From JADKIH01 sp049363815 (lineage in GTDB: Bacteria; Bacteroidota; Bacteroidia; AKYH767-A; 2013-40CM-41-45), in contig JBMQEM010000071.1 in the NCBI GenBank assembly GCA_049363815.1, positions 13,599-77,598 of the forward strand: DNA of 64,000 nucleotides, written 5' to 3'. Below the pieces are notes generated by a model. It saw nothing but the letters and a program-made list of their open reading frames with translations. It was not told the DNA's origin and searched no databases. Position numbers and translations under genes: made by a program. Each line of letters starts with the position of its first letter. The stretch's first letter is position 1. This document shows positions 28,294-37,160 of this stretch, piece after piece.

Positions 28294-31200
28294 TTAATAT
28301 TCCAATTCTGCCAACTTTTCCAGCGAATCAATCAGTTCATTCTGAGGATTAATACGATATTTTTTACTTGGCAGATCGATATTGAGGCTCGGATCAGCCG
28401 GGTCGTATACCTTGAATTTTAACGTACAGGTGCCTTCTTTTTGCTGCGAATCGTTTTTAATGATATTTACAATGCTATTTATCCATTCATTATTTAGCTG
28501 ATCAACCGGGATCTTAACGGTCAGATTTTTCAGGATCTTTTCCCTCATGTCTGCCAAAAGCTGAATATTACTGATCTTGAATTCTGTATTTCCGGGCTGC
28601 ATATAGCGGTCCTGCAATTTGCCCTTTATGAATAAAAACTCACCCACATTCAACCACATTTTGAACTTCAGGTAGTCCTCGCCAAAGAGCACAAGTTCAT
28701 GTCCTTCTTCGTAATCTTCAATGGTAAAACTCCCGAATGGTTTTCCGTTTTTACTCATCCGATGATTCACACTGGTGATCATCGCTCCAAGTGTCAGTTC
28801 TTTCCCTTTGTTCTTTTCAACATCTTTCAGATCTTTTATCTTCTGAAGCTTACGCATTTCAATTTTGTAAAGATCGAGGGGGTGACCGGAAATATAAAAT
28901 CCTATTACTTCCTTTTCAAATTTCAACCTGACCAGACTCGGCCATTGCTCAGTATTTGGAATCACAGGTTCGGGCATTTCCACTCCACTGCTTTCACCAA
29001 AGAGTGAATGCTGTGCAGAATTTTTTGCCTCCTGAATACTGTTGCCATATCTTAATATCCTTTCAAGAAAGGTATTGTAATCTTTATCTTCTGCGAAGAA
29101 ATGTCCGCGGTGCATTTCAGTGAATGAATCAAAGGCCCCACCATATGCAAGATTTTCAAATGTCTTCCTGCTGGCGGCTCTTAAATTTACCCTGCGTACC
29201 AGATCAAAAATATTCTTGTACGGACCATTAGCATTTCTTTCATCAATAATAGCCTGAACTGCTGCTTCACCAACACCTTTTATTGCTCCTAATCCAAAAC
29301 GGATCTGACCACTTTTATTTACACCAAAATTATAGATACTCTCGTTGACATCCGGACCTAAAACAGGAACACCCATACGACGACATTCTTCCATAAAGAA
29401 AGTGATCTTATCGATGTTGCTTAAGTTGTGCGTCAATACAGAAGCCATGTATTCGGCCGGATAGTGAGCCTTCAGATAGGCCGTTTGAAATGCGACAAAA
29501 GCATAACACGTAGAGTGTGATTTATTGAATGCATAAGAAGCGAATGCTTCCCAGTCTACCCAGATCTTCTCACAAACTTTTTTATCATGACCATTTTTCT
29601 CGCAACCTTCAACAAACTTCGATTTCATTTTATTGAGTACATCGAGTTGTTTTTTACCCATTGCTTTTCGCAGGGTATCGGCATCGCCTTTAGTAAAACC
29701 GGCAAGTTTTTGTGAGAGCAACATCACCTGCTCCTGGTAAACTGTAATACCGTAACTTTCTTTCAGATACTCTTCCATCTCCGGAAGATCATAGCTGACT
29801 GCTTCCCTTCCATTCTTACGTGCAATGAAATTGGGAATGTATTCCAGCGGGCCCGGCCGATATAAGGCATTCATTGCAATGAGATCCTCAAACTTATCGG
29901 CTTTCAATTCACGCAAATATTTTTGCATACCTGCAGACTCAAATTGAAACGTTCCGTTCGTTTCTGCACGCTGATATAATTCTAAAGTCTTCTGATCATC
30001 CAATGGAATTTCATCGATCACAATTTTGACACCATGATTTGCTTCGATCAATACCAATGCATCACGAATGATGGTCAGCGTCTTTAATCCAAGAAAGTCC
30101 ATCTTGATCACACCGGCATCTTCGATCACCTTTCCATCGTATTGTGTGATCAGCAATTGCGTTTCCTTTGATGTAGATACCGGAATGATATCGGTCAGAT
30201 CCATTGGCGCAATGATAATTCCCGCAGCATGGATTCCGGTATTCCTCACAGAACCTTCCAGGATCACTGCTTCCTTCAACACTTTTGCAGAGAGATCGTT
30301 TCCTGCATAGATCGTCCTGAGTTTTTTAACGTCCTCTAATTCTTCGCTGCTTAGATTCTCCTTCGTCTTCAGACTTTTTTCTCCATCTATTGGAGCAAGT
30401 ATGATCCTGTTCAATTCTATTCCGGGTCTTTCAGGGACAAGTTTAGCCAGGGTGTTTGCTTCTGCTAACGGAAGATCCATGACACGCGCAACATCCTTGA
30501 TACTCATCTTTGCCGCCATTGTGCCATAGGTAATGATCTGGGCAACCTGGTTCTTTCCGTATTTGCCGACCACATAGTCAATGACTTTCTGCCGGCCAAC
30601 ATCATCAAAATCCGTATCAATATCGGGCATGCTCTTCCGGTCAGGGTTCAGGAACCGTTCGAAAAGTAGATTGTACTTTATCGGATCAATATTCGTTATA
30701 CCTATGCAATATGCAACAGCAGATCCTGCAGCAGAACCTCGACCCGGGCCTATGAGAACTCCAAGATCTCTTCCTGCCTGAATGAAATCGGAAACGATAA
30801 GAAAGTATCCGGCGAAGCCCATTGTCTGGATCGTAAACAATTCGAAATTGATCCGCTCTTCGATCTCAGGAGTGAGTTCCTTGTAACGTTCTTTTGCCCC
30901 GAGATAGGTTATGTGTTTTAAATATTCATCCTGCGTAGTGAATCCATCAGGTATTTTAAAATGCGGAAGCAGGATGTCTTGCTTTAATTTTAACGGATCG
31001 ATCTTGTCAACGATACGATTCGTATTATCAATTGCCTGCGGAATGTCAGAAAATAATTTCCCCATTTCGTCAGTAGTCTTGAAGTAGAATTGGTCATTGT
31101 AGAACGCAAATCTTTTTCCTTTGGTGAAAGCGTCATCATCTGAAAATTCTTTCATCGATGGTGTACTTTGCTTTTCACCGGTATTTATACAAAGTAAAAT

Positions 31201-31875
31201 GTCGTGCGCATTGTAATCCTGCTGATCTACATAATGCGAATCATTAGAAGCGATGACATGTACATTGTATTTTTCTGCAAAGCGTAATAATACTTCGTTG
31301 ACTTTATTTTGTTCAGGAATATCGTGACGTTGCAATTCAACATAGTAATCATCGCCAAAAAGATCCAGCCACCATTTGAATTCCTTTTCCCCTTCCGCTT
31401 CTCCTTTTTTCAGAATCGCTTGTGGTACAGAAGCACCAAGGCAACAGGTCGTTGCAATTAAACCTTTGTGATATTTGAGTACAAGTTCTTTATCGATTCG
31501 TGGATACTTTCCATACAAACCTTCAATGTATCCAAGCGAACACATTTTTACAAGATTTTTATACCCTTCTGCATTCTTTGCTAAAAATAACTGATGAAAG
31601 CGCTTGTCTTTATCGTCTTTGGTAAACTGTCTTTTATGACGGTCTTCAACTACATAAAATTCGCATCCGACAATTGGTTTAATTACTGTTCCGTCTTTAT
31701 TGAACTTAGAAGCTTCTGCAACAAATTTAAAAGCACCAAACATGTTTCCATGATCAGTGATTGCAATCGCAGGCATTTTATCGCTGATCGCTTTTTTGTA
31801 GAGATCAGTTATATCGGCAGCACCATCCAACAGTGAGAACTGCGTATGGACGTGGAGATGAGAAAAAGAGGGCAT
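28294..31875 (-). CDS. dnaE: DNA polymerase III alpha subunit
   Basis: 1193 residues from the ATG at 31875; an upstream TTG adds eight residues before the conserved MPSFSHLHVHTQFSLLDG. Domains in order: PHP domain with its HLHVH metal site, the C-family polymerase palm with the catalytic PDIDTDFDD motif (about residues 400-420), thumb and fingers (GPGRGSAAGSAVAY, MNALYRPGPLEYIP), helix-hairpin-helix (FGLGAIKGVGEAAVQ) and a C-terminal OB fold. It is the replicative polymerase of the holoenzyme. The PHP metal ligands seem intact at the N-terminus, so proofreading by PHP is possible but not shown. Confidence 0.97.
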   Translation of the reverse strand: MPSFSHLHVHTQFSLLDGAADITDLYKKAISDKMPAIAITDHGNMFGAFKFVAEASKFNKDGTVIKPIVGCEFYVVEDRHKRQFTKDDKDKRFHQLFLAKNAEGYKNLVKMCSLGYIEGLYGKYPRIDKELVLKYHKGLIATTCCLGASVPQAILKKGEAEGEKEFKWWLDLFGDDYYVELQRHDIPEQNKVNEVLLRFAEKYNVHVIASNDSHYVDQQDYNAHDILLCINTGEKQSTPSMKEFSDDDAFTKGKRFAFYNDQFYFKTTDEMGKLFSDIPQAIDNTNRIVDKIDPLKLKQDILLPHFKIPDGFTTQDEYLKHITYLGAKERYKELTPEIEERINFELFTIQTMGFAGYFLIVSDFIQAGRDLGVLIGPGRGSAAGSAVAYCIGITNIDPIKYNLLFERFLNPDRKSMPDIDTDFDDVGRQKVIDYVVGKYGKNQVAQIITYGTMAAKMSIKDVARVMDLPLAEANTLAKLVPERPGIELNRIILAPIDGEKSLKTKENLSSEELEDVKKLRTIYAGNDLSAKVLKEAVILEGSVRNTGIHAAGIIIAPMDLTDIIPVSTSKETQLLITQYDGKVIEDAGVIKMDFLGLKTLTIIRDALVLIEANHGVKIVIDEIPLDDQKTLELYQRAETNGTFQFESAGMQKYLRELKADKFEDLIAMNALYRPGPLEYIPNFIARKNGREAVSYDLPEMEEYLKESYGITVYQEQVMLLSQKLAGFTKGDADTLRKAMGKKQLDVLNKMKSKFVEGCEKNGHDKKVCEKIWVDWEAFASYAFNKSHSTCYAFVAFQTAYLKAHYPAEYMASVLTHNLSNIDKITFFMEECRRMGVPVLGPDVNESIYNFGVNKSGQIRFGLGAIKGVGEAAVQAIIDERNANGPYKNIFDLVRRVNLRAASRKTFENLAYGGAFDSFTEMHRGHFFAEDKDYNTFLERILRYGNSIQEAKNSAQHSLFGESSGVEMPEPVIPNTEQWPSLVRLKFEKEVIGFYISGHPLDLYKIEMRKLQKIKDLKDVEKNKGKELTLGAMITSVNHRMSKNGKPFGSFTIEDYEEGHELVLFGEDYLKFKMWLNVGEFLFIKGKLQDRYMQPGNTEFKISNIQLLADMREKILKNLTVKIPVDQLNNEWINSIVNIIKNDSQQKEGTCTLKFKVYDPADPSLNIDLPSKKYRINPQNELIDSLEKLAELEY

Positions 31876-32182
31876 TTTGTATTGGGAATTGAGACACAAA
31901 GATAACCATTTTTAAGGGGAGTTTCCGGGGTGAGTTTTCAACAATAGCAAGGGTTTTTGGATTAACTTAAAGAAAATTATTTCCTGCAGAATGCGCAGAA
32001 TACGCAGAATATCCGCAATTTTTTTTTGATTCCCTGAACTGCTGGCAAATGCTTTGATCAAAATACTAAACAGATTTTAGTAAACGACCTTTTTCATCTG
32101 CACGATTCTGACATCTGAACAAACCTGAAAAATTGCGGAAACTATTGTAAATAAAAAAAGAATCCGGGAGCTACATTTTAAT
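31876..32182. other. Intergenic region, 307 bases
   Basis: Lies between dnaE and the glycosyltransferase gene, both on the minus strand. It contains a short direct repeat of the word CGCAGAATA at about 31993-32010. A possible dnaE promoter is not obvious. No coding sequence or RNA gene is seen. Confidence 0.5.
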
Positions 32183-33301
32183 TTATTTCAATTTCCGTCC
32201 CTTCCATTCATAAGTTGCAAATGGAACAGCAATTCCAACCAATGTTATATACACCCAGTAAAATGGCTGGATCAAAAATATCACTACAGAATTAGTTTTC
32301 TGATCAAGATCATTTCCTACTTTTTTCAGAAACATTATCTCAGCGCAAAACTTTATTGCAAAAGAAAGTAAAAATAATAAAACAACTTCCTGATAGAAAA
32401 ACGATAAGATCAACCCTACGAGTAAACCTGAATGAACAAGCCAGGAAACTATTGCAATAAATACCGTAAAGAACGAAAGTGTAAAAGGAATCTTAGTCGC
32501 CCACCTGCGACGTTGTTGCCAGAATGATCCCAGACTTTTTTCCGAATGACTTTTCACCAAAGCGGAAACAGATCTCACAAAAGTCAGTTGCCCGGGATCT
32601 TCAGAATTGAACTTTCTCATTAACTGTGTATCATCACCTGATGCAAATGCAGATCCGGAATAACCCTGAACTTTTTCGTACGAACTTTTTCTGAAACAAA
32701 GATTGGCGCCATTGCACATCATTGCGCGATGGTTCAGGATCGAAGCTCCAGCAATACCTGTGAGGCCGATCATTTCCATTCGTTGCAAGAGCGAGATCAA
32801 ACTTTTTTCACCTGTCAATAAAACGGGACCGGCAACGAAAGAAATTTTCGGATCCGAAAATGGTTCGACCATTGACCGGAGCCAGTTTTCTCCGACGTTG
32901 CAATCTCCGTCGGTGGTAAGGATCAGCTCTGCATTTGATTGCCGGATCGCCTGAGCCATTGCCGACTTTTTCCCATTCCCTTCTGCATGTAACAACAAAC
33001 CACTCACTGCAGGATGGGTTTTAAAAAAATCTGCAACTATACCGGCACTGTTATCCGATGAATGATCATCGACCACAACGACCCTGAAATTACTTTTGAT
33101 ATAGGTTTGAAGGGAAAGTTGTTCTAGCAAGTGATAGATTGATTGTGCTTCATTCCTGATCGCAATTACGATATCAATCGTATGAGCATTTGTATTCAAA
33201 CGCTGATTTGGTACACTGTTCTTTTTCCATCCTTTCAGACACCAGAAAATAAAGCCGGAGTAGATCAGAGTTAATGTCAGTAAAATAAAAGAAGCAATCA
33301 T
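32183..33301 (-). CDS. Membrane family 2 glycosyltransferase
   Basis: 372 residues. An N-terminal membrane helix is followed by a GT2 catalytic domain: IVIAIRNEAQS, VVVDDHSSDNS, the metal-binding TDGDC (DxD-type), an acceptor region and the QQRRRWATK motif (QxxRW) of processive-type GT2 enzymes, then two or three C-terminal membrane helices. It would transfer a sugar to a lipid or polymer at the cytoplasmic membrane. Its start overlaps the stop of the flippase-like gene by four bases (ATGA), so the two are translationally coupled and likely share one pathway. The product is not predictable from sequence. Confidence 0.85.
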   Translation of the reverse strand: MIASFILLTLTLIYSGFIFWCLKGWKKNSVPNQRLNTNAHTIDIVIAIRNEAQSIYHLLEQLSLQTYIKSNFRVVVVDDHSSDNSAGIVADFFKTHPAVSGLLLHAEGNGKKSAMAQAIRQSNAELILTTDGDCNVGENWLRSMVEPFSDPKISFVAGPVLLTGEKSLISLLQRMEMIGLTGIAGASILNHRAMMCNGANLCFRKSSYEKVQGYSGSAFASGDDTQLMRKFNSEDPGQLTFVRSVSALVKSHSEKSLGSFWQQRRRWATKIPFTLSFFTVFIAIVSWLVHSGLLVGLILSFFYQEVVLLFLLSFAIKFCAEIMFLKKVGNDLDQKTNSVVIFLIQPFYWVYITLVGIAVPFATYEWKGRKLK

Positions 33302-34284
33302 TCCGACCTGTTTTTTCCGATCCTAAAGTTCAGCATAAATATCGCGCCTGCCAGTGCAGGAATTGCAAGATTTATCAACCACAACGAAAAAACAGCATTC
33401 AATACGGGAAGTACATCCAATGTGATCCTTGAAAAGAAATAGGTTGCTGCTGCTCCCCTGATACCGAACTCGACCAGAGTCATACTTGGAACAATAGTTA
33501 TGACAAGATAGGTCATGGCAATCATTATAAATGAGGGGATAAAAGTCGTATCACCGCCAAACATTCTGATGAGAAGATAAAACTGTAAAACAAAAATGAA
33601 ATACCGCAATAAAGCTAGACAGAAAACTTTCAGGAGTTCAGTCAAACTATAATCAGATAATATGTGAAACGTGGGTTGCCACTTTTTCATAAAGCGGATC
33701 CGCATGATCACGTTCTCGAGAAAACGGATATTGAAAAAACCAAGTATGGAAATAAAAGACACAGTCAGTAATATTGTAATGAAAAGAAAACTCAAAGAGA
33801 ACGACAATTCTTCATACACGGAAAAATAATAGATAGATGAGACTGAACCGATCAACAAGGTCGCCAGCAGCTGACTGACATTTTCAATAACAGTGATAAG
33901 AGTGGCCTGAATTTTATTCGCTTTGTCGAGGTGAAAAACCCTTCCGGCATACTCACCAATACGATTCGGCGTAAAAATACTGATCGTTAATCCTGAACAC
34001 ACGGCCTCCAGTGACCTGAAAAGTGTGATTTTCTCAATCTTGTCAATCATCAGCTTCCACTTCAATGCTTCAGTGATCCAGTTAAAGAACATCAGAACAA
34101 GAACTATCACTAAAAGAACCATTGTATGTGACTGTCCAAATGCTTCTTTCAATTGAAGAAAATATTCATCTGCATCCTTTTGTGCCGAGATCTTTTTATA
34201 AACAAACCAGAACGCAATTGCAGCAATGAGTAATTTGAAAAGACGCCATCCGTAAGTGGAAATATTTGACTTTCTTTGTTCCAT
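33298..34284 (-). CDS. Lysylphosphatidylglycerol synthase-type (UPF0104) membrane protein
   Basis: 328 residues from the ATG at 34284; the open frame reaches a TTG at 34335. It has about eight membrane helices and family motifs FNWITEALKWKLMI, TPNRIGEYAGRVF and a GIRGAAATYFF segment. The family contains the flippase part of MprF but here there is no aminoacyl-transferase domain, so lysine transfer to lipid is not expected. A glycolipid or isoprenoid-lipid flippase is a plausible role given the coupled glycosyltransferase. It is divergent from ruvC with only 70 bases between the two start codons. Confidence 0.8.
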   Translation of the reverse strand: MEQRKSNISTYGWRLFKLLIAAIAFWFVYKKISAQKDADEYFLQLKEAFGQSHTMVLLVIVLVLMFFNWITEALKWKLMIDKIEKITLFRSLEAVCSGLTISIFTPNRIGEYAGRVFHLDKANKIQATLITVIENVSQLLATLLIGSVSSIYYFSVYEELSFSLSFLFITILLTVSFISILGFFNIRFLENVIMRIRFMKKWQPTFHILSDYSLTELLKVFCLALLRYFIFVLQFYLLIRMFGGDTTFIPSFIMIAMTYLVITIVPSMTLVEFGIRGAAATYFFSRITLDVLPVLNAVFSLWLINLAIPALAGAIFMLNFRIGKNRSE

Positions 34285-34354
34285 AGAATTCAACAAGTAT
34301 AAGGAAAGTATTTGTTGTGATTTTGGATACAACAACTATTCGTTCACATTCGGT

Positions 34355-34918
34355 TTGGAGAAACAGGAAAAAATAATTTTAGGTATTGACCCCGGAACGA
34401 ATATCATGGGTTACGGAATTATCAGTGTAACCGGTTCGCAGATAAAACTGATCGCTCTTGGTATTATTTCACTTGAAAAAATGGACGACCACTTTTTAAA
34501 GCTGAAGTCCATTTTCGAAAAGACCATTACGCTGATCGACAGCTACCACCCTGATGAGCTGGCCATTGAAGCCCCTTTTTTCGGGAAAAATGTTCAATCT
34601 ATGTTAAAATTAGGCCGGGCGCAGGGTGTGGCCATGGCTGCCGGCCTGTCCCGATCGGTGCCAATTTTCGAATATTCGCCTAAAAAGATCAAGCAAAGCA
34701 TTACAGGCAATGGCAATGCCTCAAAAGAACAGGTCGCAGCCATGCTACAAACGCTCCTGAGCTACGAAGAGACTCCAAAGTACCTTGATGCTACCGACGG
34801 CCTTGCCGCTGCTGTATGCCATCATTTTCAGGGAAAAGCTGCCTCTGCAGGGAATACCAAAAAAGGCGGGAGTTGGAAGGCCTTTGTTTCGGCTAACCCT
34901 GGCAGGGTTTCCAAATAA
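34355..34918 (+). CDS. ruvC: Holliday junction endonuclease RuvC
   Basis: 187 residues from a TTG at 34355, which places LGIDPGTN near the N-terminus as in other RuvC proteins. A GTG at 34256 would add 33 non-conserved residues and overlap the divergent gene. Acidic catalytic residues are seen in LGIDPGTN, ELAIEAPFFGKN and the YLDATDGLAAAVCH pair. It cuts Holliday junctions together with RuvAB. The last 20 residues are a basic, low-conservation tail. There is no ATG in frame between the conserved domain and the upstream GTG. Confidence 0.93.
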   Translation: MEKQEKIILGIDPGTNIMGYGIISVTGSQIKLIALGIISLEKMDDHFLKLKSIFEKTITLIDSYHPDELAIEAPFFGKNVQSMLKLGRAQGVAMAAGLSRSVPIFEYSPKKIKQSITGNGNASKEQVAAMLQTLLSYEETPKYLDATDGLAAAVCHHFQGKAASAGNTKKGGSWKAFVSANPGRVSK

Positions 34919-34956
34919 ATCCAGAGTTAAAAAAATTAAAATCCGGAGAAATAGGA

Positions 34957-35003
34957 GAAAAAAAAGGGAGGAAAAGAGACAACTCTTTTTCCTCCCTTTT
35001 TTC
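34957..35003. terminator. Bidirectional terminator between ruvC and the HIT gene
   Basis: A long A/G-rich arm (34957-34978) pairs with a T/C-rich arm (34983-35003), a stem of about 20 bases with a core GGGAGG / CCTCCC and A and T runs at the outer ends. It serves both convergent genes. Confidence 0.85.
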
Positions 35004-35051
35004 TATTAGGTCTTCCTTGTTTAAAAAACTAAATCGCAGTCAAACCAAATT

Positions 35052-35447
35052 TCAGGAGAGTTTTTCCCTGATCGACCTGGCAACTTCTTCCATCACCTCC
35101 GCAGAAAACGTAAGCTTTGGACTTGCAAAATTCATATCGCTGACTTTATTCATGGGAATGAGGTGAATGTGCGCATGTGGAACTTCAAGTCCGATCACTG
35201 CTACTCCAACTCGTTTACATGGCACAGCCTTGCCGATTGCTTTGGCTACTTTTTGCGCAAACTTCCATAATCCAGCATGTTCATCAGCAGCAATATCAAA
35301 AATATAATCCGTCTCTTTTTTCGGAACTACCAAAGTATGCCCCTTAGCCAAAGGACTGATATCAAGAAAAGCGAAATAGTTTTCGTCCTCCGCTATTTTG
35401 TAGGATGGAATTTCACCGCTAATGATACGAGTGAATATTGATGCCAT
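35052..35447 (-). CDS. HIT-family nucleotide hydrolase (HINT-like)
   Basis: 131 residues. It has the histidine triad HAHIHLIPM and the preceding FAFLDISPLAKGHTLVVPK block typical of the HINT branch, which hydrolyses adenosine phosphoramidates. Cytoplasmic. It is 32 bases downstream of greA on the same strand and probably cotranscribed. The exact substrate is not set by sequence. Confidence 0.92.
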   Translation of the reverse strand: MASIFTRIISGEIPSYKIAEDENYFAFLDISPLAKGHTLVVPKKETDYIFDIAADEHAGLWKFAQKVAKAIGKAVPCKRVGVAVIGLEVPHAHIHLIPMNKVSDMNFASPKLTFSAEVMEEVARSIREKLS

Positions 35448-35479
35448 TGGATTTCTATTTGAAAAATTTTCGGAATCAA

Positions 35480-35950
35480 TTATCTGGTAATATCGATTAT
35501 CTCAAACTCCAGTTTACCTGATGGCACTGCGATCTCGGCTACTTCGCCGACTTTTTTGCCGAGGAGACCTTTTCCGATCGGCGAGGTAACTGAAATTTTT
35601 CCGAGTTTAAGATCAGCTTCATTTTCCGCAACTAGCAAATAAGTCATTTCAGAATTATTAGCCTTGTTCCGGATCTTTACTTTCGATAAAACCAATGCAC
35701 GTGAAACATCAACCTTGCTTTCATCCAATACACGTGCATTTGAAACTACTTCTTCAAGTTTTGAAATCTTTAACTCAAGTAAACCCTGGGCATCTTTGGC
35801 TGCATCATATTCTGCATTCTCAGAAAGATCACCTTTATCGCGTGCTTCTGCAATTTGTTTAGATATATTCGGACGTTCCACTGTCTTTAGCTGGTTCAAT
35901 TCGTCCTGTAATTTCTTTAATCCTTCAGCTGTAAAATATTGTAATGACAT
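35480..35950 (-). CDS. greA: Transcription elongation factor GreA
   Basis: 156 residues, full length. The N-terminal coiled coil (TAEGLKKLQDELNQLK ... RDKGDLSENAEYDAAKDAQ) carries the acidic tip DLSENAEYD that enters the RNA polymerase secondary channel and triggers transcript cleavage. The C-terminal domain has the FKBP-like ISVTSPIGKGLLGKKVGE block. It rescues backtracked polymerase. First gene of a two-gene unit with the HIT gene. Confidence 0.97.
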   Translation of the reverse strand: MSLQYFTAEGLKKLQDELNQLKTVERPNISKQIAEARDKGDLSENAEYDAAKDAQGLLELKISKLEEVVSNARVLDESKVDVSRALVLSKVKIRNKANNSEMTYLLVAENEADLKLGKISVTSPIGKGLLGKKVGEVAEIAVPSGKLEFEIIDITR

Positions 35951-35992
35951 ACTAACGTTTTTTTTATTGTTCTATCCTGTTTTAAAGTAAAA

Positions 35993-36022
35993 AAACAAGA
36001 CTCCGGTGAGGGAGTCTTGTTT
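35993..36022 (-). terminator. Terminator of the TonB receptor / PorV operon
   Basis: Perfect 12-base stem AAACAAGACTCC / GGAGTCTTGTTT around a 6-base loop, followed on the minus strand by TTTTTACTTT, 29 bases after the PorV-like stop. Confidence 0.88.
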
Positions 36023-36050
36023 ATTTGCACAAATATACAAAAATTTCTAT

Positions 36051-37121
36051 TTACAATATGAAACGGAATCCAAAGCTATGGATACCATCCCAAGGCTGGG
36101 TAGCGCGATATGAATAATCAATTCCGAACTTTTTACCGCCTGATCCCATAGGAACATCTACTGTTAAACCTGCAGAAGGGCCTGAATAAACAGTTGTGCG
36201 GAGTTCATCGTCAAACAAATTGTCTTCGTAAGTGAATCCACCACGAATTGCAAAAAGTTTTTTGAATGAATACTGAAGTCCGCCTGTAAACTGATCGTTC
36301 GTAAATGAATTTGAAGTAAAAGTACCTGCAAGTGTTAATGCATGATCTTTTGCCATGATGAAATCATAAGCCATTCCGATATTGATCAGTGATGGCATTT
36401 CAAATCCTTCTGTACGTTGCTCTACTGTTAACTGATAAACGTTAGTCGTATTCGGTGCATCTACACGTGTAGAAAGTCCGTCACCACCAAACTGAAGTGG
36501 TGTACCAACATTTCTCAATGCGATACCGAAACGAATGTTGTTTTTCTCTTCATTGTTTCCGGTCACATATTGAATACCGGCATCAATGGCAAGACCACCT
36601 GCACTTACGTTGGAGATACTCTCATCAATGATACGAAGTGTTAAACCCCCGTAGATAGAATTAGAGAACGTCTTCGCGTAAGAGATTCCAAGGTTGATGT
36701 ATTGCGGAGAATAGGTTCCTAGACTTGGTTCAGGCTGATCAACTGTTGTGATCTCAACATCACCAAATGCCATAGACATAATGCTTAATCCGAGTACACC
36801 GCTTTCACCCATTTTCTGAGTTATACCAAAAGCATTCAGTGTAATTCCCGAGCCTTGCAGATAATTTGTGTGGCTAAAGAGAACTTCCGTTTTTTTAGTA
36901 TGTGCTGTTCCGGCAACATTCAGAAATTGTGCTTCCAGACCTTCTGCAGCTCCGCTGTTTGCTCCACCCCAACCGGAAGATCTTGCCCATGGGTTGATCA
37001 ATAGCTCAGTAGCACCGGCCTGACCGATACGGTCCGGATTCCCGGCCTTTACATTGCCGCCTGCCATTGCAAGTGCTGCAAGAGCGAGACTGACCAACTT
37101 TAATTTATTTACAGATTTCAT
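36051..37121 (-). CDS. PorV/PorQ-family outer-membrane protein
   Basis: 356 residues with a signal peptide (1-26). After it comes the family opening GQAGATELLINPWARSSGWGG.NSG, then alternating beta strands to a C-terminal aromatic (SFGFRFIL), as in 14-strand FadL-like barrels. PorV shuttles T9SS cargo from the translocon to the attachment complex, and PorQ is a relative. Here the gene is last in an operon behind an exported 1396-residue protein and a TonB receptor, so it may be a dedicated paralogue for that protein and not the core PorV. This role is inference. Confidence 0.78.
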   Translation of the reverse strand: MKSVNKLKLVSLALAALAMAGGNVKAGNPDRIGQAGATELLINPWARSSGWGGANSGAAEGLEAQFLNVAGTAHTKKTEVLFSHTNYLQGSGITLNAFGITQKMGESGVLGLSIMSMAFGDVEITTVDQPEPSLGTYSPQYINLGISYAKTFSNSIYGGLTLRIIDESISNVSAGGLAIDAGIQYVTGNNEEKNNIRFGIALRNVGTPLQFGGDGLSTRVDAPNTTNVYQLTVEQRTEGFEMPSLINIGMAYDFIMAKDHALTLAGTFTSNSFTNDQFTGGLQYSFKKLFAIRGGFTYEDNLFDDELRTTVYSGPSAGLTVDVPMGSGGKKFGIDYSYRATQPWDGIHSFGFRFIL

Positions 37122-37160
37122 ATATATAACTGTTTTTTCTGTGGCTTTGTTATGTAATAA

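Noticed and set aside
33298..34284. MprF lysyl-phosphatidylglycerol synthase
   Set aside because: Only the membrane flippase-like part is present; the soluble transferase domain needed for lysine transfer is absent.
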